From Rosellinia necatrix (Eukaryota; Ascomycota; Sordariomycetes; Xylariales; Xylariaceae): DNA of 64,000 nt. The stretch lies in the NCBI GenBank assembly GCA_021209875.1, contig JAGYVD010000002.1, positions 1,612,001 through 1,676,000 on the forward strand, read 5' to 3'. Below are positions 11,604-23,463 of this stretch, piece by piece. Numbering within the stretch: the stretch's first letter is position 1; every line of letters begins with the position of its first letter. The notes under the pieces are model-generated. The model saw only the letters and a list, made by a program, of their open reading frames with translations. It did not search any database and was not told the origin of the DNA. The position numbers were made by a program, and so were the translations under genes.

Positions 11604-13278
11604 TTACTCCTGGTAATCTAGTTTGGGTTCGCCATCGACGGGGAGGCTAACAGTACCCCAACCCTCGCCATTCACAGGGTTGAGTGGGATTATGGTATTT
11701 GTTGGGTCCATTGGTATCATGTGTGAAATGTCCGTTGGGTTGTGTGCAATATCCATGTGGGCCTGTCCCGCTGGCAGCGAGTTGAGCTGGGATCGGCCGA
11801 GCTTGTCCTCAGGATGCAACGGGTACATGTTTGCCTCCATCCTATTACCATCAAAGATGACCATATTCTGTATCGGCTGTTGGTTTTGGCCCAGAACGTT
11901 GATCACGTCTTGGGCTAGCTGGCCGCCGAGGATCGCAGTCACCGGCGCAACTTCGCTGTTGACGTTTTGCATGAAGCTGCGCAGAAATTCGGAGCGGAGA
12001 GTCTCCAATGGCAGAGAGAGGAGGTTGTGGTTATGGGTAGCTGATCTAGTGAACCATGCTAGATCTTGCTGATTGTGGCCAGGCTCCCGGTTATGCTGAG
12101 TTTGGAACCCCCACAGGGCACGCAGGCAGGAGAGAGCGGGCGTGACGCTCTTGAGACGGCGTTTTGACTTCGTATACTCTCCAGGTAGTAGACTCGTCTC
12201 GGAAACAAGATCCCATGTTGAGTAGAAGTCTCGCTTGGTTATCATCTCTTTCGTGTTTTCTTCCTCTTTCGGTCTCTCCACTTTAATCACGCTGCGGAAA
12301 CGTGATTCGGGCCCAACGTTGATAGTCACATTGCTTTTATCTCGCTTCAGAACGTAATCATGTTCGATTAAATCACAGAATATATAACCATAGAGCCCAT
12401 GTACGCCGGCAGCGTAGAATTGACGATTGTGAAGTCGCGTGGCCGTGTTGATGAAAGTTAGAATCTGCGGATTCAGGTCGGTAGCAATGACAATATCAAA
12501 AGCGGCGAAATAAGATGCGCCTTTGGCCCGGACGCCATCGGGGTCAGCAATGACCCTAACACGGGGATTTAGCTTTTGGGCTTGGATAGTAGCGGCTTCG
12601 GCGCGATTTTGTCCGATATTTTCCTGGGAGAGAAAGAATTGCGCCCCCAGGTCAGCTTCTGTGACGATTTGATCGTCGAGGATAGTTAATGATCCAATGC
12701 CGGCGAGAACTAGGTTCTTGGCAATCTCATTGGCAAGAGCCTTCATGGAAATAAGCAGTATATTAGCGGCCTGTATTTTCTGTTGTGCCTGCATACCCCA
12801 AAGCCGGATCTGGCGATCGTAAAGGGCAATTTCATCTAAAAAGGACAAGTCAGTGAAGCTAATTGTGAAAAGTGCTACGGAATGCTATACCTGTGCTCAT
12901 TGCATGGTTATTCGTAAATTGTAGCGCATGCGATGCATCAAGGCCCGGTAGCGGCGGTTCGACAGGCATCATCGCACTCAACGGGAAAATGCCATTGTCT
13001 ACGGCGGTGTGGTCTATAGCGGCGAACATGTTGTCTTGAGTTTGGGGCACGAAGCCGTTGCCCTGGCTGGGCAACGGCACGATGGAGGGACCATCTACCA
13101 ACGCCAAATCCTCGGCAGATGCAGACGTCACCCCATTAGACGTGACCCCATTGGGGGCAATTGACTCCGGTTCTGAAGGCTCGGGCGGCTGGCTCTGCAC
13201 TTGTGTGTGCGACTGTGTTTGCACATGAGGAGGGCGCTCTTCAGGAGCCGAAGGCGCCGCATCAAGAGGAGCATCCAT
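11604..13278 (-). CDS. AOS1: SUMO E1 activating enzyme subunit Aos1
   Basis: Two exons, 13278-12891 and 12835-11604, join in phase 1 across a 55-base intron and give 539 residues. From about residue 131 the protein is a ThiF/E1-type adenylation domain: it opens with DEIALYDRQIRLWG and continues with LVLAGIGSLTILDD and ENIGQNRAEAA, which carries the arginine finger of Aos1/SAE1. No catalytic cysteine domain is expected, because Uba2 supplies that half; together they activate SUMO with ATP in the nucleus. Residues 1-129 are a Pro/Gln/Ser-rich extension not typical of yeast Aos1 (347 aa). An internal ATG four codons before the domain, at the end of exon 1, could be the start of a normal-length form. 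Divergent from the conserved gene at 15.65 kb. Confidence 0.92.
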
Positions 13279-15649
13279 CTTGACTATCTTGAATGCGAGA
13301 AGTGTGAGAAATGCGAAGAACACGCGTCATTAACCGATCTAATAGGACTTTGTTGTCGGGTTTGGAGACGGGATAAAGCATCTACTGGACTGAGCCGCCT
13401 GTTCCAAGACAACAAACCGAGGCTGAGGCCGACGTTTACTCACTCGCCGTCGCGGGATGGACCAAGGCAGAGGGCAGCAAAAGTTTCAGTAGACATAGAA
13501 TCAATCTCAGACCTGAGAGGCGGCTTGATGGGATCTTATAACGCCGTCGGCGTTCGTTAGAAAGTAGCAGGCAGTCAACAGACCATCTCAGTCGAGGCTG
13601 CAACTTCGAGGGGCGATGCTCGCGTTCGCGTTTGCAACTGGAAACATGGGATTGGGGTTAACAAGGTGATGATGATGAGGTGGCCGTGGTGCAAGCCTTG
13701 TCCCTGTCTCTTCCTGGTACAGGTATGGAAGAGTTGGGACGCTGTGCGATGCATGCACTATCCAGGTATCTACTATCTACGTACTTACTTACTAAGATAA
13801 TTCTGAATATAGACCTTAGGTAGGCATCTGCCTACCTAAATTATAGGTGGGTACGTACCTGCCTACCTATCAGGTACCATAGGTAGGTACTTAGTAGCAG
13901 GCAGTCGGGCACCTGAAGCTACCTACCTACCCACCCAGGTAAGGTAAAATTATATAACTACTTACCTATGTTAGGCCCTTTGGCGATAACCTATAGGTAT
14001 CTAGCCGGGATTTTACTTCTACAAAGGATATAATGGTACCAAACCAGATTAGGTACCCTCTGGTGTCGCATAAAAGAGGTATTACTACCTAGGTAGGTAC
14101 AGCATAAATCTAGGTAGTACCTGTTGGGGAGGCACTTCAAGAAAGACCCGCACCCCCACTGATTCTTACACCACCTGTTTATATTACCCTAGTTAGGGTG
14201 CTGTCACTTTTTGTTCTTGGCCAGGAACGATTTTACTCACAAGGACGTCAGGGCATAATATCACATGTAAGTATGGATGAGTAATTGCACACCTATTAGA
14301 ATAATACTTGCTCGGAAGTTTGTACTCTCGTGTAAAATACACTAGGTATGTTTCTACTTGTATTGTAACACCAACCCGCCGCTTCAAATCGTATCGGCAG
14401 ATTCAGGAGTCTATCTCCACCCAGAATGCCTCGTAGGTGCCCCGGGTATGAAGTTGCTTAGCACTATATATAATTTCATACCTACCTAGGTATACCTTTC
14501 TCTTGTACAGGATAGAACTTAAAAGCTTCTTACTGTATTGTACCTACCCACTTACTACTTACTACATTAGATAGGTACTTACTTACCTGCATTTGGGTTC
14601 TGCCTACCGTCCGTGTAGGTACGACGTTGGTGTAGGCATTTATTTACATGGGCTAAGTAGGGCAGGTACAATAGGTAGCATCAACTGCACCTTCGAGTGC
14701 CAAGCTTCATCGGACGGATGGGGTAGGTAATAGTTATTGTTTAAGTGGTACTCCCAGGAGCCGAGCACTCGAGCGCCAGATGGGCCTAAAATTCGCTTTT
14801 GAGGGCACCTACCTAGAGCCATTCCAAACCTACCTCGTGTAATACCATAACAATTCTCCTTGGCTGTCGTTGGTCCCATCGTTAGCTGGCCCCATCAGAG
14901 GTCGATACCCATTGGAGTGCCCAAACATATGCCACCTGCAGGCACCTACCCTACGGCATTCATAGCATAACTACACTACCTACCTACTTAGTACCTACCT
15001 ACCTACCTACCTATTATTGTCCTTTCACCGTAGCGCAGGGCCCAAGTCTCGTCGTTCTGTTCTACTACTGGTATTCAACAATCCCCTTCTTGCTTGCTGT
15101 ACACTACATATACATGGTACTCCGCACGGACCGACAGCTTTACACGAATCCTCGTATAGTACAAGAAGTGTTTCCAACCAGACTGACGTCGCTAAGGCTG
15201 CACATGCGGTTTCTCCGACGTACAGCATTAGGTATCTCCTCTCTGGACCCTGGGTATTTCTAGCAGGCTGCCCTGCCTACCTACCTAACCTTTGCTACCT
15301 ACATATACCCCAGTGCTTGTTGGGTGCCCATAACAAAGGCAGCTGTCCTTTGTCCCCTCATGGTGAGGCTTCCTAGACCAACGCGAGTGTTGCCCCATGC
15401 TGGATTCACCCGGTATTAATCGTCAAGAAGTCCGGTACTTATTCCGACAGCCCATCCCCACCACCGCCTGTCTGCTAGACCACCGATGGGAATATCTGCT
15501 CGTCCAGGATAACGACACCTTTCCTACTGCTAGCCGGCCCCGGGTGGTTGTCCGGCGTCGCAGAACGACCGATCATATTGCCCACCGTCGAGAACTAGCT
15601 TGGAATAGTCTTGATCGCTGGTCTGCCCAGATCTATTCTCCCAGCGCCA
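13279..15649. promoter_or_regulatory. Divergent intergenic region, AOS1 / conserved gene
   Basis: The stretch from about 13,760 to 15,010 is among the densest for TACCTAGGTA and TAGG/CCTA half-sites in the window. I see no gene. A 91-codon upstream open frame beginning with ATG at 15,397 runs to 15,672 and overlaps the next gene's start codon in another frame. Confidence 0.5.
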
Positions 15650-17218
15650 ATGTCCGCCGATGGCAATCATGAGGCGCAGCGTGCGCCGTCAAGAGACCTA
15701 CGGCCTTCTAACGGTTCGCCCAGGGGAAATCGAGCCCCGTCAGTCCCGATTCTCCCGCCACTGCGTTCTTCAAACACCCGACGGCCATCAAGCATTGCTG
15801 GTGCATCAGCCCGGGCGCGTACATTAGATCGACTGTCAAGCAGATTCCACGATCCGGACGAGCCATGGATACCCGGCGACATATATCACTGGCCCTTTGA
15901 CCCCCCGACAGAGCAACCCAGAGAGGACCCCGACTTTACGCCACTACCAGAACGAGGGTTCTCACCGCGCTTTGGCACAGAAGATGGACCCTCCTCATTA
16001 CGAGCGCTTCTCGACTACTCGCAACACGAAGCCTCACCTACTCTCCCCGAGCTTTTTTCTTCCCTCACCCCTCAACGACACGAACCGTTAGAGGATAATA
16101 GACGAAAGAGGCGCAAACTAGATCCGGACCGGTTACCTCCCGATTTTCGGGGATTCCAATATGGAAAATATGGCCAGGTTCAACCCGGTGACCTCAAAAT
16201 GGAATTGGTCAGCTGTGACGGAGGACATTATTTGGACGATACTACCAAGTACGCCGCCGAAAATATTCTCAAGAACGACACTACCGTCTACTGCACTGAG
16301 GGGCCGAGATGTAATATTATCCTAAGACATCAAGGTGCAACGGTATTCACGCTCAAAGAACTAGTGATTAAGGCTCCTAGATCTAACTTCACTTCACCGT
16401 AAGTTAGTACTGGCCATCTCTCGGTTTATCACGCTAACCGTCTGGCATGTAGGGTTCAAGCGGGAATGATATTTGTGTCCATGACTTCTGATCATCTTTT
16501 GAAGAGTACAGCTGAGTACCAGATCCAGTACTCGCCGGCTAGAGGCTCGTCTCGGTATGTGGAGCGAGAGCCATCTCTCAACTCGGAAGATCCGCCGCCC
16601 AATCGCATCGTCTCCATCAGGCGTAATGAGGATGGGAGTACGATGACCCGAGCACAGGTACGGGCCAGGAGATTGTATAATATGGGGCTGGACGACGAAG
16701 ATGATGATGTAGGCGTTGCCCAGATACCGTCCGAGTTCAATATCTCTCTACCACCTTTCCAAGTTACAACTGAATGCAGCGACGACGAGATCGAGGACCC
16801 GAACGCACGGCCCAATGGAAGAACGCCCAATCGAATTGGATGGCTGCCGTTCGAGAGCGAAAGCAGCGACGATGAAGGACCAGACGACTTCTCGGTTAGC
16901 GGGGCAGATTACAGATCAAGACGGCGGCGGAATCGATTTAGCACGGCACTTCCGGACGCAGAAGCAGCGCAAATCGTGATGCAGGAAGCAGTGCGCACGG
17001 TTGGCGATGAACTCATGACACCCAATGCGCGATTCTATATTGAGCCACACAAAAAGAGCAAGTGTACGATCCGTTTCAACCCGCCAATTTCGGGAAGATT
17101 TATACTGTTAAAGATGTGGAATCCGCGCCGCAGCCCGCAAACCAATATCGATATACAGGCCGTCGTTGCTAAGGGATATGCTGGGCCGAGGTTCTTTCCG
17201 TCAGTTGACCTACGGTAA
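15650..17218 (+). CDS. Conserved fungal protein of unknown function
   Basis: Exons 15650-16398 and 16453-17218 join across a 54-base intron with a GCTAACC branch site and encode 504 residues. Residues 1-170 are Pro/Ser/Arg-rich and probably disordered, with a possible nuclear signal NRRKRRKLDPD. The middle (about 175-280) looks folded, with blocks such as MELVSCDGGHYLDD, YCTEGPRCNIILRHQG and KELVIKAPRS, and ends near VQAGMIFVSMTSD. An acidic linker follows. A C-terminal block, SGRFILLKMWNPR followed by NIDIQAVVAKGYAGPRFFP, resembles the end of a beta-sandwich (discoidin/galactose-binding-like) fold; this is my inference from pattern, not a match I can verify. The ATG at 15650 is the first in the frame. 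Confidence 0.8.
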
Positions 17219-18239
17219 CACCTTTCAACAGCTCTATGAAATCGAGAGTACCAGCTACGCGATCGGGATGTACTACTATTGCACACGTACAATATGTTTA
17301 AGTTAATTTAAACTTAATAGATGATAGATGCTACAGAAATGCCAAACCTTTTATCGAACAGGATTGGATATGATGATATTTGGCCGAAGGCTTTTTTCCT
17401 CAAGAAAAAGGGTCCAGACCAAGGAGTCAGACGGTGAAATATGTGATGATTCGCTAAGTCACTATGATGGTTGGTATACTGCTTATGTGGGTGAAGACCA
17501 AACCGAGCTTGAGTGGGTATCGTTAAGAGTCACGTCTGCACCGCCCCTAGTGACGAGAAATGAATCATAGTGGCGTCCGGAGTGGTCGATGGGGTTGCAG
17601 GAGCCTCGACCGAATGAAAATCTCGGGTTGCGGTGCAAGGTAACAATGCTTAGCCACCTGTTCTATGGCAAGGCGAGAAGCACCGAGTCATCGGTTGCTT
17701 AGTAGGTAGTATGACCAGGTAGATAGATACCTAAGGTACCAACATACACATAGGTGCACTGCTCAGTATCTACCTGGGCATATGGCATATGTAATACTAC
17801 CATCCACTTGACAGCCACACTGAAGTGGGAAGCTAAAGATATGCGACAGGGCTATTTAGCGCGGTAGGCCAAGTTAGCAGGTTCCTTACGTGCATACCTG
17901 CCCACCTACCTGCCTGCTAACTTACCTAATATGTAACTGGTGACACATCACCACCTGGAGGGGTCTTGTTACACGACAGAAGTACGGTAGTACCTACCCC
18001 TTGTCAGGTAGCCCCGCTAGCGGCCACAGCAGCAATAATAATCCCACTTCCCCTCTACGCTCCATCTATCAGCCAGACCTCACGGCGTCAAAGTCGATCA
18101 ATCCAACACCGAGCAATCCTCAGATACCCACGATTTAAAGGACCAGCGAAGGACCACGTTACGACGATTTTACCTCCACCTCCCATCTTCCACCATTCTC
18201 CCTACTTTTGTGTCCGGTATCCGAGTCCCAGACAGCATC
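17219..18239. promoter_or_regulatory. Intergenic region upstream of eIF6
   Basis: It contains the 3' region of the conserved gene, TAGGTA motifs at 17,700-17,940, and a C/T-rich leader just before the eIF6 ATG. No further gene is seen. Confidence 0.5.
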
Positions 18240-19403
18240 ATGGCAGTGCGCGCACAGTTTGAGAACTCCAACGAGTGAGTACCCCGCCAAAGCTGCAAAG
18301 AGGAACCCCGCGATGGCTGACCGTATGCGACTTTGCGCTCGTGTAGGGTCGGCGTCTTCGCTACTCTCACCAATTCGTATGCCCTCACTGCGATAGGCGC
18401 GAGCGAGAACTTCTATAGGTACGTTGACTGTGGTCGCGCCGAAGCTAGGAAGAAGGCAGGGGTGTAGGAGCGAGCAGGAGTGGGCATGCGACAGCAAAGG
18501 CCAGGAGGAGGGGGAAAGAGAGGGGAGTGGCCGCGCTACGGGGACACATGACACGCATAACACATGCATCCGCTCGAAGCTAACCATGCCTCTCCCATCT
18601 GGATAGTGTTTTCGAGGCCGAATTACAGGATGTCATCCCCATCTGCCGGACCACAATCGCAGGGACGCGCATCATCGGGCGGTTAACAGCCGGGTAAGCA
18701 ACCTCATCCTAGGCGGTCCCCGTCTCGGGTCCCGTCTCGGGTCCCCGTCTCGTTTGGAGCACGTGGCAACATCGTGTCGAGAATTTTCACGGTGGCGGTG
18801 TAGAGCTGTATTCGGAAATTACCAGCTGACCAAATTCGCCTCCTGTTGCTGTGTAGCAATCGTAAAGGCCTCCTCGTTCCCACGACAACAACAGACCAAG
18901 AGCTACAACACCTGCGTAATTCGTTACCAGACGAGATCCGGATCCAGCGGATTGAGGAGCGATTGTCGGCGTTAGGCAACGTAATCGTGACAAACGACCA
19001 CATTGCGCTAGTCCACCCCGACCTGGAGCGGGAAACGGAGGAGATCATCTCCGATGTGCTCGGTGTCGAGGTTTTCCGCCAGACCGTCGCCGACAACGTG
19101 CTTGTGGGCAGCTACATGTCCCTCAGTAATCGCGGCGGGCTCGTCCATCCCAAGACCAGCATACAGGACCAAGATGAACTGTCATCATTGTTGCAGGTGC
19201 CCCTCGTTGCCGGTAGCGTGAACCGTGGAAGCAATGTCGTGGGCGCAGGCATGGTAGTCAATGACTGGCTCGCCGTTACAGGCCTCGACACGACGGCAAC
19301 CGAGCTCAGTGTTATTGAGAGCGTGTTCCGCTTAGGCGAAGGTGCGGCGCCGGGTAACATCAATACCAACCTGAAGGACACCATGGTCGAGAGCTTCTAC
19401 TGA
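18240..19403 (+). CDS. TIF6: Eukaryotic translation initiation factor 6 (Tif6)
   Basis: Four exons (18240-18274, 18347-18418, 18607-18693, 18857-19403) encode 246 residues, the usual eIF6 length. The start [12 protein letters not shown] and the blocks [41 protein letters not shown] and [19 protein letters not shown] are diagnostic of this pentein-fold protein. eIF6 binds the 60S subunit, helps its biogenesis in the nucleolus and keeps it from joining 40S until it is released. The first exon has only 35 bases, so gene finders may miss it. Intron donors are GTGAGT, GTACGT and GTAAGC. Neighbouring BMT5 and eIF5 also serve ribosomes, but nothing suggests co-regulation. Confidence 0.96.
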
Positions 19404-22044
19404 GGTTCTCGCGGACGGGGTGATTTGAGGCGGGCATCATGGTGCCATCCTGCTTTGCTACTTGGTGCGGGCTGGAAGTGTGTATTTTCTGAAGGCCAGA
19501 AGTGTAAACGACAGGTGCCAGGTTTTGTGCGACCTGTTGCGAGGATGTGTTCTCCTGGACAGGCACACAGCATTTCTTTTTTTTTGGGGGGTGGGGGGGG
19601 GGGGGATTAGTTACCAAACCTGGCCCGTCATATTCGATACAAAAGCTGAGGCATGAGCTCGCGGATCTCCTTGAGAGAAAATCTAAACGTGCTCGTCCTG
19701 CCTCAAATTAATGGGTTATAACGATATACCATCTATCAACTGACTAGATGTTTATTCGCTGGATCCCGGGCATCACGTCGAATCTTGTTGGTCTCCATGT
19801 AGACAAACAATGGTTCAGCCACGGGATCGCTTCCAGTTAGCTAGCCAGCAGGCAAATTAGTCATACGAAGCGGCAAATAAATCATTGCGCGAAAGAAGAT
19901 GAAAAGTGGCTCATTGGTATCGTATAGGCATCAACTTAGTCTGCTACAACATAACTAGACGGCAGCAGGGTGAATATGTACGCCTCCACTTGGTGGGATT
20001 ATAAGTGAAATACTCGCACATATGCAGTAGTATGAAGTGTGTTTACCTACTCATATTGGACTACGTCGGCGCCGCCTATAGGTAGTATAAGAATCCCGAA
20101 CATGCTTTATGGCATCGCCACCACGCGCTGGTTTATTATTAGTTTATCTCGTGCCAGTAATATCTCGACGTATCTTATCCACTCTATAGTAGATACCTCA
20201 GCCCAAGCTATAAAGGATGAACACGTCAACGAGGTTTCTGCTGTGTGCTGTAAGCACTCGTATTTGGAAAGATAATAATAAAATAAATAAATAAAAGAGA
20301 GGGGCAGAGAGGAGAGAGGCAGAGAGAGGCCAAGTTTCGGGTAACTAGCTCTGGCTGAAGGGAACCCGCGGATCTTTTGATTACTCTTTGGCGCCTCTTT
20401 GGTAGCGGCGACCACACATCGCTTTGGACTACCCATCGCTTCTGCAATCTTAGCGTCATTAGATGAGTGGAGATGACTAATTCGGCTGATTGCGAAACCA
20501 GCGATTCTAGTCCGCCAGTAGTGTAGCGTGAAGGCTTTTAGTGGCCCGGCCGTAGCACTTGTTTGGATTAGACCCAATGTTATTCGAATGATAGTACGTA
20601 CGCTATCTACGTAGCAGTTGACTTGTGTAGCATCGGTCTCTTCTCGGTCTCTTCTAGTGTAAATACGTCTTTGTTAGCGTAGATTTCGTCGATTGCCGAG
20701 TAGGTACTTGTATATGCGGCCGAGTAGGTACTTGTATATGCGGTCGAATATGCTCATATCTACACTACAACTACCTACCCAGGTAGGTACATAATGTATC
20801 TACTCTGGGTAGTAGTTACCGACTTCCCATGCGACTATCAAAGACCTGAACTACAATAGAATCATCGGCAACATCATTCATTCATTTAGTTACCATGATC
20901 AAGTGCTTCAAACCGACCCGATTTTGTGCCTCGGCGATCTACATTCCACGCGTCCTACTCCAGCCAGGCTTCGTTATGCATTCAGGTCGGCAACTAACAA
21001 CTGTATGTACTACACTGCAGTACATACCTAAGGTACTACATCACGCTGTGCTATTTATGGCTTTATTATCCACCGACATATGTACAAGTATATATGTACA
21101 CTACATCGTGCCGTACCTAGCAGCATTCCAGACTGGGTCCTGGACAAGGTTTGGCAACCGAGCAACCGCATTTCGGTGTCGAAGACAACATGGTTGATCT
21201 ACTGTTGTTGCATTCCTCTGTCGATGCGACGGCGGGTTTAATAGCTCGACCTAGGTCTGTTCTCGCGAATGAACACTCGTGGTGGGCTTATCAGCATCAT
21301 CGACCGGTTAGCTACCGTTGCACGTTGCACAACGCAACTGGTTCTCCGCCCAGCTGGATCCACGACCATAAGCTCGAGTGCGGCCAAGAAAACCGCAGGG
21401 CCACCCCGCCTAGGCCACTGGGCTACTTGCGAGGTACCTAGGCAAGGCAGGTCAAGGTAGCTGCAAATAGCCAGGCGCCTGGGTACACGCCGAGTACACT
21501 ATGTATGTATGTAAGTACCTACCTAAATCTAGGTGGGGACTGAGACGTGCCCGCGTCCGTTAGGCAAACCAAGACCACTCGCTGCAGGCGGCAGTAGGTA
21601 GGCCTAGTAACACCAACACCATATCGATACTTCATCAACACCATACCTACTGGCTGATTGTTTATTTGTGCAGTTGCTGCGCCATACTCACTCAGCACCG
21701 ACAAAAACACACCGGGCATCTTTTTTTTTTTTTTTTGCCCTCTGTCTTTCACCCTTTGAAGTTGCGATCGCGGCCTCTGGGTCGATCTGGCTAGCTCTAT
21801 TTTTTTTATCTTTTGCCTTGTGTGGTGCTTTAGTACACCACACTACACTACAACTACAGGGAGCTCTTCAGACTCTCTTAGCACGGCTCTAATTACCAGG
21901 ATCGTTTAATTACAGGTCTTCGAAACGTCTTTCGGCCTTGTGAAGAGGCACCCCTGGACTAGTAGCCACAGTGTTTCTAGACCTCCCTGCTTTTACTCCC
22001 CGGGATCTTCGAGACCTTCCCGACGCGGCAGAGCAATATCAGCA
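19404..22044. other. Intergenic region between eIF6 and the coiled-coil gene
   Basis: No supportable gene. It holds a T-run followed by a G-run at 19,576-19,605, a duplicated 24-base unit at 20,695-20,742, TAGGTA motifs around 20,770-20,800 and 21,430-21,530, and a T-run near 21,720. The last 200 bases are a pyrimidine-rich leader with a possible acceptor (TTACAG at about 21,915) upstream of the next ATG. Confidence 0.5.
20695..20742 (+). repeat. 24-base tandem duplication
   Basis: Two identical 24-base units beginning GCCGAGTAGGTACTTG are followed by a diverged partial third copy. Each unit includes a TAGGTAC half-site. Confidence 0.85.
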
Positions 22045-23463
22045 ATGCTAAGGGTAGCCACCACTCATCCAGTCGAGTTGGATGCACCGATAGAAACACA
22101 TCATCCCCGGCCGCCAGGTCCGACACACTCTAAAGACCAAGAGCCACGAACTCTGTTTGAACCGGGCCAGGAACCACCGTCAAAGCCTATCGCCCGGCCG
22201 CCTGTACACTCGATCGAGCGAAATACCTCGTCGGGTCCCAGGCAGCACCAGCGGCAACAATCAGCACCAAGCGTCGCCGCGAGACACCCAAACGCCCCTT
22301 CGCCCCCGCCCTCAATAGGGCACAACAGAACTCTCTCTCAAGGCATGGCGTTGACGGGCGATCGGCGGGGTGGCAATTCGCCAGCGCGTCGCGGGGGGCG
22401 TTCGAGTGGTACATCAACACCACCGACCGAGTATGACATAACACCCCTTTCTCATCGGCCGCGGACGCCAGTAGACACAACGCCCAGGAGCGCCGCGCAG
22501 TCCCGCTTCGGGTTTCTAGCTTCCGCGTTCAGCTCACGCGTGGCGAGCCCTATCCAGGCGCCCGCCCGAACCGACGATGAGCTATGTGACCTCGACATTG
22601 GGGCGGCCCTATACCCCGCGCTGTCTCCCCTCGACGGCGACACATTCTCACCGGCCGCGTACAAGAACCTGCAGACGAATGCGACGGGACTATTACACAG
22701 GATGCAGGACGCCTATCGCCAACGGACGGTAGCATTGCGAGAGATGCAGGCGGAGCGCGAGGCGCAGAAGGAAGAGATGGAAGAGATGGAGCTACGGACG
22801 AGGCACTTCAAGAGCCAGCTCGAGAAGATGGCCGCCAAGGCCGCGGAGCAGGAGGAGGCGATGCAGCAGCTCGTGGCGGAACTGCAGGCGGAGAAGCGCG
22901 CGCGCCTAGAAGAGCGCGCCAACCGCGAGAAGATGTTCCGCGTCGTGGAGGACGGGGCCTCCGTCGTGGACAACGAGGACCTCTGCGTCGACGAGGAGGA
23001 GCGGAAGCGTTGGCGGGCGAGCAACAGCACGGTCAAGTCGGAGCTCAGCATCGACACGGACGGCGACAGCGCCGAGAGCGAGAGCATCTTCTCACGCAGC
23101 CGGAGCCCGACGGCCATGACGTGCGTCACCGAGACCGAGACCCTCGACGTGCCGCCCACCCTGCACCCCAGGGCGGCGGCGGCGATGCCCCCCAAGCCGA
23201 AATCGGCCCAACCCCAGCAACCACAGCAGCTGACGGCCTTCCAGCGCCTCGTCAAGGGCGTCAAGGGCGAGAACGCAGCCGCCGCCGCCGCCGCCGCCGC
23301 CGGCCCCGACGCGTGCCGCAATTGCAAGGGCAAGGACGCCAGCGTCGCGTGGGACACGGTCAGCCTACTGCGGGACGAGAACCTGGCGCTGAAACAGCGG
23401 GTGGCGCACCTCGACGTGGTGATCGAGGGGGCGTTGGATATCGTCAACGGATTTAAGACGTGA
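22045..23463 (+). CDS. Coiled-coil protein of unknown function (472 aa)
   Basis: The frame is open upstream to a GTG at 21,940, but the first ATG is 22,045. Residues 1-200 are Pro/Ser/Thr-rich and probably disordered. Residues about 205-300 form a long charged coiled coil rich in Glu, Lys, Arg, Gln and Ala. A Ser/Glu-rich linker and a polyalanine run (about 410-419, coded by repeated GCC) follow. The end holds a CRNCKGKDASVAWDTV motif and then a second short coiled coil (SLLRDENLALKQRVAHLD). I believe this Cys-x2-Cys plus leucine-rich tail recurs in filamentous ascomycetes but know no function. Codons from about 22,560 onward end almost always in G or C, unlike the N-terminal third. Confidence 0.78.
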   Translation: MLRVATTHPVELDAPIETHHPRPPGPTHSKDQEPRTLFEPGQEPPSKPIARPPVHSIERNTSSGPRQHQRQQSAPSVAARHPNAPSPPPSIGHNRTLSQGMALTGDRRGGNSPARRGGRSSGTSTPPTEYDITPLSHRPRTPVDTTPRSAAQSRFGFLASAFSSRVASPIQAPARTDDELCDLDIGAALYPALSPLDGDTFSPAAYKNLQTNATGLLHRMQDAYRQRTVALREMQAEREAQKEEMEEMELRTRHFKSQLEKMAAKAAEQEEAMQQLVAELQAEKRARLEERANREKMFRVVEDGASVVDNEDLCVDEEERKRWRASNSTVKSELSIDTDGDSAESESIFSRSRSPTAMTCVTETETLDVPPTLHPRAAAAMPPKPKSAQPQQPQQLTAFQRLVKGVKGENAAAAAAAAAGPDACRNCKGKDASVAWDTVSLLRDENLALKQRVAHLDVVIEGALDIVNGFKT

